From Alphaproteobacteria bacterium (GTDB lineage Bacteria > Pseudomonadota > Alphaproteobacteria > SMXP01): a DNA stretch of 11,647 bases. Numbering within the stretch: the stretch's first letter is position 1; each line of letters begins with the position of its first letter. Under the pieces are notes generated by a model. That model was not told the DNA's origin. It did not search any database and worked only from the letters and a program-made list of their open reading frames with translations. Location: NCBI GenBank assembly GCA_021774995.1, contig JAJFIM010000098.1, positions 1 through 11,647 of the forward strand, read 5' to 3'. Made by a program: the position numbers and the translations under genes. This document shows, piece after piece, positions 6,752 to 11,647 of the stretch.

Positions 6752-7666
6752 TTAAAATTCCACCCCTAACTTTTCAGTCATATAGGACGCGATATGCATA
6801 GCGTCCTTGGGTTCCGACCACGTGCCGGCATCGCGAATATCGGCCCAATGGTCCGCAATCGCTTCCGCCTTCACCGAATTGTCAGGGCAAACCCACCCCT
6901 CGGCCAATCCAACGAAGACACGGGCATACCACCCACCCGTCGCCAAAAAGGCTTCACCCGTCATTGGACAACTCTTATGGGCCAAGGCCACCGCCATTGG
7001 CGCCACCTCGGCCGGCGCCATAGCATGATCGCCCGTAACATCTTTGCCTGTGGTCAAACGCGTCCCCGCAACAGGGGAGATTGCATTGACTTTGATATCG
7101 TACTTTCTTCCCTCTATCGCCAGCGTGCGCATGAGACCGACCACCCCCATCTTGGCGGCCGTGTAATTCGCCTGACCAAAATTTCCAAAAAGTCCTGATG
7201 CGGATGTCGTTAAGATCAGCCGTCCACCATTGCCGCTTTCTTTCATCGCCTTGAATGCGGGTTGGAGAACAAAAAACGCACCGCGCAAATGAACGTCCAG
7301 GATGGCGTTAAAATCACTTTCTTCTATTTTCAGGAAACTTTTGTCGCGCAAGATGCCTGCATTGGCAATCACCGCATCGACGCGGCCCCATTGCTCCAGG
7401 GCCGTATGGATAATGGACCAGCCGCCCTCCTCGGTCGCAACGGAATCAAAATTTGCAATTGCTTCACCGCCATTTTTTCGAATTTCCTCAACCACCAGAT
7501 TTGCCGGGTTGTCATCCGCGCCGCTGCCGTCGGCTGCGCCGCCTAAATCATTAACCACAACCTTTGCGCCACGCTGCGCCATTTCCAGGACATAAGCACG
7601 TCCCAGACCCGATCCGGCGCCCGTTACAACCACCACTTCACCATCAAAGCGCAGCGTTTCACTCAT
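6752..7666 (-). CDS. 17beta-HSD4-type short-chain dehydrogenase (3-hydroxyacyl-CoA/hydroxysteroid dehydrogenase-like)
   Basis: The 304-residue protein closely resembles the SDR domain of peroxisomal multifunctional enzyme 2 (17beta-HSD type 4) and bacterial Hsd4B-type enzymes. It has LRFDGEVVVVTGAGSGLG with the nucleotide loop TGAGSGLG (15-22), VVNDLGG with D40 pointing to NAD rather than NADP, NAGILRDKSF (102-111), and a catalytic S155-Y168-K172 in TTSASGLFGNFGQANYTAAK. Such enzymes oxidise 3-hydroxyacyl-CoA, including steroid side-chain CoA esters. The frame is open to an ATG at 7702, but the ATG at 7666 is preferred since AGAGGA stands 6 bases before it and homology begins there. It is the last gene of the leftward P450-2 operon, 38 bases after the ligase stop. 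The C-terminal tail (about 250-304) is longer than in minimal SDRs, as in relatives of this type. Confidence 0.92.
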   Translation of the reverse strand: MSETLRFDGEVVVVTGAGSGLGRAYVLEMAQRGAKVVVNDLGGAADGSGADDNPANLVVEEIRKNGGEAIANFDSVATEEGGWSIIHTALEQWGRVDAVIANAGILRDKSFLKIEESDFNAILDVHLRGAFFVLQPAFKAMKESGNGGRLILTTSASGLFGNFGQANYTAAKMGVVGLMRTLAIEGRKYDIKVNAISPVAGTRLTTGKDVTGDHAMAPAEVAPMAVALAHKSCPMTGEAFLATGGWYARVFVGLAEGWVCPDNSVKAEAIADHWADIRDAGTWSEPKDAMHIASYMTEKLGVEF

Positions 7667-7704
7667 ACTATTTCCTCTCATACGGGTCACAGCACACGCC
7701 ATGC

Positions 7705-9330
7705 TCAGCGTTTGACCAGTTCAATAGTTGACCTTTCCCGATCCCATGTTCTTGGTGTGCACCCCTCTTCGCGTAATTTGTATTTTAAGATGCGGCCAAC
7801 CGGGTTTCTGGGTAATTCTTTTCTAAATTCGATATATCTGGGTATGGCAAAATAGGGCAATCTCTCTATGGCCCAACAGCATAATTCTTCTTCCGTCACA
7901 GTCGAGCCTTCCACCATAAGCGCCGTTACCTTCACATCGTCTTCCCCTAGATCAGAGAAAACCGCATGAACGGCCAAATCAACGATATCGGGATGCTTTC
8001 GAAAAGTTGTTTCCATTTCAAAACTTGAAATGTTTTCACCACGCCGACGCAAATAATCTTTTTTGCGATCAACGAAATAGAAAAATCCATCTTCATCAAA
8101 TTTACCAATATCACCTGTATGGAACCACATATTTTTCATGACCTTGGTCGTGTCTTCCGGACGGTTCCAATAGCCTTCGAACATGACATGGGGTTTCAAG
8201 GGACGGGCGATGATTTCACCGGTATCACCGGGAGGCAGCTCATTGCCTTCCTCATCAATGATACGAACGTCAAAGCAAACGTTCCTTTTTCCTGAGGACC
8301 CTGGCGGTGCGGGCGCGCTCAAAGGCAGGCTGGTGAGAAGAGAGGATTCGGATAATCCAAATACGTTGGCACCAGCATAATGGATATCAAACCGATCGCG
8401 CCATTTCTTTTGAAGTTCTGCCGGGAAAGGCGCCCCCACGACGGCGCGTAACTGCCCTCGACAACGCTTCATCGCATCATTTTCGGGAGCGTCTGCGAGC
8501 AGTGGAATCATAGACCCGAGAATATTGGCTACCGTAGCGCCAGAACGTTCAATTTCAGACCAAAACCGCGAAACCGAAAAGCGCCGCGATATGGCCGCCA
8601 TACCTCCCACCAGCAAAGATGACAGCACCACTGTCGCTGTTGCGTTCAAATGAAACAGGGGCAGGCAAGACCAATGAATATCCCCAGATGTTTTACCCGT
8701 CACTTCGATGGATTGGCGCGCCAAATTACAAATATAGTTATGGCTAACCATGCACCCTTTAGATGGGCCCGTGGTTCCCGCCGTATAAATAAGAACTGAG
8801 AGTTGATCGGGACGAACTGAGATATCCAAAGGGGCATCACTTTCAACTACACTCTTTTCAAGTGGTTGAATGCGCCATTCCTGGATATGGCAGTCTGGTT
8901 TATCGCCTGCGTAAAGAAAAGTATGAACGTCCGGCAAGCCACTGGCGACCTGAGCGACGCGCGTGGCATAATCAGATTCAGAAATAATAATTTTTGCCCC
9001 ACAATCAGCCAGTTGATGGCGTAAGAACTCCCCTTTATAGGCTGTGTTGACAGGGACATGAATAGCGCCGAGCTTGTTGACGGCAAACCAGAGAAGAATG
9101 GAATTCAAATTGTTGTCTAAAAGGGATGCAACGGTATCACCGGATGCCACCCCCAATTCCTTCAGGCCATGAGCCATCCATGTGGAGTCTCGATCGAAAT
9201 CATGAAATGTAATGGAATCGCCATCGAAATCCAGAAACAGCTTTCCGGGAAATACTTCCCTAGCTCTTTTCAGAGCATTGACGATGGTGTCGCATTCATC
9301 TGCCTGCCATTTTTGCTGCACACAAATCAT
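7705..9330 (-). CDS. Acyl-CoA synthetase (AMP-forming, CaiC/FadD17-like)
   Basis: This 541-residue member of the ANL superfamily would activate a carboxylic acid to its CoA thioester via an acyl-adenylate. Motifs in order are the P-loop YTAGTTGPSKG (182-192), the YAGANVFGLSESS segment (318-330), FEGYWNRPEDT (384-394), the hinge region FHTGDIGKFDEDGFFYFVDRKKDYLRRRGENIS (in pieces, 403-435), and the C-terminal NPVGRILKYKLREEG (509-523). In the last motif the usual adenylation Lys after Gly is R513, with K516 close by. The DRKKDYLRRRGENIS form recalls ligases annotated as crotonobetaine/carnitine-CoA ligase and FadD17. The substrate is unknown, probably an acid from P450 oxidation. The start is ambiguous: ATG at 9330 (GGAG 11 bases upstream) or GTG at 9342 (AGGGA 11 bases upstream). 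It lies 66 bases after the DUF35 gene. Confidence 0.93.
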   Translation of the reverse strand: MICVQQKWQADECDTIVNALKRAREVFPGKLFLDFDGDSITFHDFDRDSTWMAHGLKELGVASGDTVASLLDNNLNSILLWFAVNKLGAIHVPVNTAYKGEFLRHQLADCGAKIIISESDYATRVAQVASGLPDVHTFLYAGDKPDCHIQEWRIQPLEKSVVESDAPLDISVRPDQLSVLIYTAGTTGPSKGCMVSHNYICNLARQSIEVTGKTSGDIHWSCLPLFHLNATATVVLSSLLVGGMAAISRRFSVSRFWSEIERSGATVANILGSMIPLLADAPENDAMKRCRGQLRAVVGAPFPAELQKKWRDRFDIHYAGANVFGLSESSLLTSLPLSAPAPPGSSGKRNVCFDVRIIDEEGNELPPGDTGEIIARPLKPHVMFEGYWNRPEDTTKVMKNMWFHTGDIGKFDEDGFFYFVDRKKDYLRRRGENISSFEMETTFRKHPDIVDLAVHAVFSDLGEDDVKVTALMVEGSTVTEEELCCWAIERLPYFAIPRYIEFRKELPRNPVGRILKYKLREEGCTPRTWDRERSTIELVKR

Positions 9331-9396
9331 CGTGTCTTTCACTCCGGTTTAAATCCCTATTTTCTCAGGCGCGGTTTCAGTCAATCAACATATTCT

Positions 9397-9846
9397 TTAT
9401 GAAGGTCCCGGATAGGGAGCCCCATCTTCATCTCGCTGCTCCCTTGGCTCAAAGAGAGGCAAGAATATTTCCTCTTGTTTTTCAAACACGACACTGACCG
9501 GCATGCCGATATACACGTTGTCCGGGGGGCAATTGATAATATTGGTGGTCAAACGCAGACCTTGTTGTTCAGCAAGTTCCACAATTGCGATGACATAAGG
9601 AATCTCAAGATTGGGCACCCACTGCTGATGATTGAGTGTGTAACTGGCAATCAATGCCTTTCCGGATACGGGTGCGGCCTCAACATCCCTTCCCAGGCAT
9701 TTTGGACAAACCGGCACGGGTGGGTGAATATAATGACCACAAGCCAAGCATCTCTGAATGAGAAGCTCACCCCGTTCCCCACCTGTCCAAAAGCTTTTAT
9801 TATCGGTATCAAGAGACGGCAATAGCCGCGGGGTTGGTTGGTTCAT
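9397..9846 (-). CDS. Stand-alone DUF35 Zn-ribbon/OB-fold protein
   Basis: This 149-residue protein has a helical start (DTDNKSFWTGGERGELLIQ), an intact rubredoxin-like zinc ribbon with C33-x2-C36 and C47-x2-C50 (RCLACG ... PVCPKC), and an OB-fold (about 58-130) including VSGKALIASYTL and IPYVIAIVEL. DUF35 proteins are acyl-CoA-associated partners of thiolases: ChsH2 of steroid-degrading actinobacteria binds Ltp2, and archaeal DUF35 bridges thiolase and HMG-CoA synthase. Here no thiolase gene is adjacent; the gene sits between P450-2 and the acyl-CoA ligase, so its partner is either the thiolase at the left edge or one outside the window. GAGGG lies 6 bases before the ATG at 9846. The short tail after the fold is acidic and proline-rich and unlikely to be catalytic. 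Confidence 0.92.
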   Translation of the reverse strand: MNQPTPRLLPSLDTDNKSFWTGGERGELLIQRCLACGHYIHPPVPVCPKCLGRDVEAAPVSGKALIASYTLNHQQWVPNLEIPYVIAIVELAEQQGLRLTTNIINCPPDNVYIGMPVSVVFEKQEEIFLPLFEPREQRDEDGAPYPGPS

Positions 9847-9894
9847 ACGACACCCTCATCGCAAGACTTCATGTGGATCATCATGGGTTGGAAT

Positions 9895-11082
9895 TTAAGA
9901 ATCCTTATCCCACTCCAAATGCAATTGATCCATACCAAGTACCCCGACATGGTATTTAATTTCCGTCCCCTGTTTGATATGGAACTTAGGAATCCTTTTA
10001 ATCCATTCCTCCAGCAAGATTCTCAATTCACTTCTGGCCAAATGGGAGCCGAGGCATCGATGCGGCCCAGACGAAAATGAGATATGCCGTGGGCAGCGGC
10101 TAAAATCTGCCTTCAAGGGGTCATCATATTCACGTTCATCAAAAGCGGAAAACGGTGTATATAGAACCACCTGATCACCGGCCTTGAATTGAACATTATG
10201 AAATTCGATATCCTGCGTGCACGTCCGGCTGGTTCTTATGATTGGATGAAGTCGAATAATTTCTTCTATCCCATTTTTCATCCTGTCAGGATGCTCCACC
10301 AATTCTTCTAAATGTGATGGATTCTCTGCCAGAAACCGAAACGTGTGGCCCATGACACTGGTGAGTGTATCCAATCCACCAATAAACAAGAGGAAACAGA
10401 AGTCCAGAACTTCATCATCGGTAAGAGGCTCACCCTCAAAGCGTGCAGAAAGTATATTACTGATAATATCGTCTTTTGGTTCAGCCTTACGCTGAGCCAA
10501 AAGATCTTCAAGAAATGCAACGATTTGTTTGGCGCCCACATCACGCTGTTCATCGCCGTATTTATTGTGGAGCACCATATCAACCCATTCCAGGAATTTA
10601 CGGTAATCTCCAACAGGCAACCCCATAAGACGCGTGAACACAATACTGGGCATCACTTTGGCTATCGATTCGATAAAATCACACTCACCATTCTCTTTCA
10701 CCTCCTCGACAAGTCTAACGGCTATATCGCGAATCCAAGGTTCCAATGCATCAATTGATTTAGGAGAGAAAGACGGATTAACGATGATTCGATATTTTGT
10801 GTGTTCAGGTGGGTCGGAATCAATGGGAATGCAACGCCGAAGAAAATTGGCTTCCGATGCATTCCTGCTGGAGAAAAGTTTCGGATCCTGCATGATTTCA
10901 CGCATCGGTTCAGCGCGTGTCACTATCCACGTTCCGCCAAGTGCCGTAGACCAATAGATATCCGGCAGTTCTTGCTGCGCGCGCTGATAAACACCCCACG
11001 CATCTTTTGAATATTCGGAGTCGAACCACGGTTCATAATCCCGCACGAGAGTTGATGGTACATGCTCAGGAACGTTACTCAT
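9895..11082 (-). CDS. Cytochrome P450, CYP101 (P450cam)-like, no. 2
   Basis: This is a second P450 of the same class, 395 residues. It has LLFIGGLDTLTS with D238-T239, ExxR at 274-277 (EIIR), and FSSGPHRCLGSHLARSE with heme-ligand C343. The opening NVPEHVPSTLVRDYEPW matches P450cam-type N-termini. At the P450cam Y96 position an arginine (within FLRRCIP, about R82-R83) is found, unlike the Trp of P450 no. 1, so the two likely differ in substrate or in the position attacked; a basic residue could suit a carboxylate, though that is speculative. The start at 11082 is preferred over 11127 because TGAGG lies 5 bases upstream and homology begins there. It heads the leftward operon with DUF35, acyl-CoA ligase and SDR, with gaps of 48, 66 and 38 bases. 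No redox partner genes are nearby. Confidence 0.95.
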   Translation of the reverse strand: MSNVPEHVPSTLVRDYEPWFDSEYSKDAWGVYQRAQQELPDIYWSTALGGTWIVTRAEPMREIMQDPKLFSSRNASEANFLRRCIPIDSDPPEHTKYRIIVNPSFSPKSIDALEPWIRDIAVRLVEEVKENGECDFIESIAKVMPSIVFTRLMGLPVGDYRKFLEWVDMVLHNKYGDEQRDVGAKQIVAFLEDLLAQRKAEPKDDIISNILSARFEGEPLTDDEVLDFCFLLFIGGLDTLTSVMGHTFRFLAENPSHLEELVEHPDRMKNGIEEIIRLHPIIRTSRTCTQDIEFHNVQFKAGDQVVLYTPFSAFDEREYDDPLKADFSRCPRHISFSSGPHRCLGSHLARSELRILLEEWIKRIPKFHIKQGTEIKYHVGVLGMDQLHLEWDKDS

Positions 11083-11180
11083 GACTGCCTCATTAATTAT
11101 TATCCACCAGAAACAATTGAAGGCCACCCATGGTCGCCCGACCGTACATTCTTTAATCTTAAACTCACGTCTATTTTAAA

Positions 11181-11194
11181 CAGTATCATATATT
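11181..11194 (-). promoter_or_regulatory. 14-base element, second copy, upstream of P450-2
   Basis: The minus strand reads AATATATGATACTG, identical to 2210-2197. It lies about 100 bases upstream of the P450-2 ATG and immediately downstream of the candidate TTGCAA-17-TAAATA promoter. It could be the true -10 region or a regulator site shared by the two leftward units. Confidence 0.4.
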
Positions 11195-11238
11195 ATTTAT
11201 ATTAAAAAGCATAGGATTGCAAGGCGCCCTCTGATCGT

Positions 11239-11268
11239 CTATCAATAAATAGTGCACTATATTGATAG
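11239..11268. promoter_or_regulatory. Inverted-repeat operator candidate with core ATAGTGCACTAT
   Basis: The arms CTATCAAT...ATAGTG and CACTATATTGATAG are complementary except for two extra bases (AA) in the left arm. The inner 12 bases (11249-11260, ATAGTGCACTAT) form a perfect palindrome whose half-sites equal those of the palindrome at 4490-4509. There is no T-run and the flanking genes diverge, so an operator is more likely than a terminator. Confidence 0.5.
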
Positions 11269-11354
11269 GGTATCGTATGATTAGCCTCTCAATAGTCGCC
11301 ACATATTGTATTGAAACTGGGTCATCAATGATCCCGAGAATGGTGGTAAAAATC

Positions 11355-11647
11355 ATGGGCTGTAACTGGAGTGAATTTGAGGGCAGAAACGTGGTCGTGA
11401 CGGGGGCAGCGTCTGGTATGGGTGCCGCCGTCACGCATTTGCTGGTCACCGCTGGGGCCCATGTCACGGCATGGGATATCAAAGATGCTCAGATCGATGG
11501 AATTTCCATACAGCAATGCGACCTCACCTCTCTCGACTCCATCGACGCCGCTATCAGCGCCCTTGATGGCACTATCGATAATTTCTTTGGATGCGCCGGC
11601 CTCCCTCAAACATTTCCTGCCCTTGACGTGGTAACCGTCAACTTTTT
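11355..11647 (+). CDS. Short-chain dehydrogenase resembling 3alpha-HSD/carbonyl reductase, 3' end cut by window
   Basis: The first 97 residues are visible. EFEGRNVVVTGAASGMG carries the nucleotide loop TGAASGMG (16-23), AWDIKDA has D41 for NAD preference, CDLTSLDSID (55-64) matches the adenine-contact Asp, and DNFFGCAGLPQTFPALDVVTVNF (75-97, in pieces) is strikingly like the CAGLGPQT and VVSVNYFG segments of Comamonas 3alpha-hydroxysteroid dehydrogenase/carbonyl reductase. The Ser-Tyr-Lys active site lies beyond the window. It would oxidise a secondary alcohol to a ketone, perhaps the product of a P450 step. The start at 11355 is chosen since SDRs of this kind begin shortly before the first strand; in-frame ATGs at 11340, 11328 and 11277 are alternatives and no strong ribosome-binding site settles it. 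It is divergent from P450-2. Confidence 0.85.
   Translation, partial: MGCNWSEFEGRNVVVTGAASGMGAAVTHLLVTAGAHVTAWDIKDAQIDGISIQQCDLTSLDSIDAAISALDGTIDNFFGCAGLPQTFPALDVVTVNF

Larger units (their letters stand above)
11083..11354. other. Divergent intergenic region between P450-2 and the edge SDR
   Basis: This is the longest gap in the window, strongly AT-rich between about 11165 and 11285. It holds the second copy of the 14-base element (11181-11194), a possible leftward promoter (TTGCAA at 11222-11217, 17-base spacer, TAAATA at 11199-11194), and a 30-base inverted repeat at 11239-11268. The edge SDR frame remains open back to an ATG at 11277, so part of the right end might be coding, but I see no ribosome-binding site or homology to support that. 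Confidence 0.5.

Noticed and set aside
7667..7702. Upstream extension of the HSD4-like SDR by 12 codons
   Set aside because: The internal ATG at 7666 has a strong AGAGGA at good spacing and matches where the family begins.
9475..9825. 116-codon plus-strand frame
   Set aside because: Antisense to the DUF35 gene with its four-cysteine zinc ribbon; no recognisable domain.
10345..10758. 137-codon plus-strand frame
   Set aside because: Antisense to P450 no. 2, across its I-helix region; no domain and no good ribosome-binding site.

Overview
The window is a compact catabolic island from a bacterium, most likely a member of the Pseudomonadota and perhaps an alphaproteobacterium. That placement is inference. 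It rests on two CYP101 (P450cam)-like cytochromes P450, a CoA-thioester gene set, and a base composition near half G+C by eye with AT-rich intergenic regions. No rRNA, tRNA, mobile element, CRISPR array or regulator gene was seen. Every sizeable stretch is protein coding, and the longest gap without a gene is about 270 bases.

Layout, left to right. (1) A leftward group reads ACAD alpha (4442-3273), ACAD beta (3260-2265), a 154-base gap with its own promoter-like elements, an HMG-CoA-synthase-like/DUF35 fusion (2110-614), and a thiolase (612 to beyond the left edge). (2) A 150-base divergent region with a palindrome lying over overlapping promoters. (3) A rightward pair: crotonase-fold protein (4593-5381) and P450 no. 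1 (5494-6717). (4) Converging on it, a second leftward operon: P450 no. 2 (11082-9895), stand-alone DUF35 Zn-ribbon/OB-fold protein (9846-9397), acyl-CoA ligase (9330-7705), and a 17beta-HSD4-like dehydrogenase (7666-6752). (5) A 272-base divergent region with a second palindrome sharing the same core. (6) The start of a rightward SDR resembling 3alpha-hydroxysteroid dehydrogenase/carbonyl reductase, cut by the window end.

How the genes may work together (inference). The P450s and the edge SDR would hydroxylate and oxidise a hydrophobic cyclic substrate, such as a terpenoid, a steroid or a related alicyclic compound. The ligase would form a CoA thioester. A heteromeric acyl-CoA dehydrogenase, the crotonase-fold protein and the HSD4-like dehydrogenase would carry out beta-oxidation-like steps or ring cleavage. 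The thiolase with its DUF35-type partners would perform the final C-C cleavage. The part list recalls steroid side-chain degradation (heteromeric FadE, Hsd4B-type SDR, Ltp2/ChsH2-type thiolase-DUF35), but no gene here fixes the substrate.

The most unusual points are four. The HMG-CoA-synthase-like fusion appears to have lost its Glu, Cys and His catalytic residues and most of its Zn-ribbon cysteines, yet is tightly coupled to a thiolase with an intact Cys. The crotonase lacks both hydratase glutamates. Two divergent promoters share an ATAGTNNACTAT palindrome. Two leftward promoter regions share an exact 14-base element.
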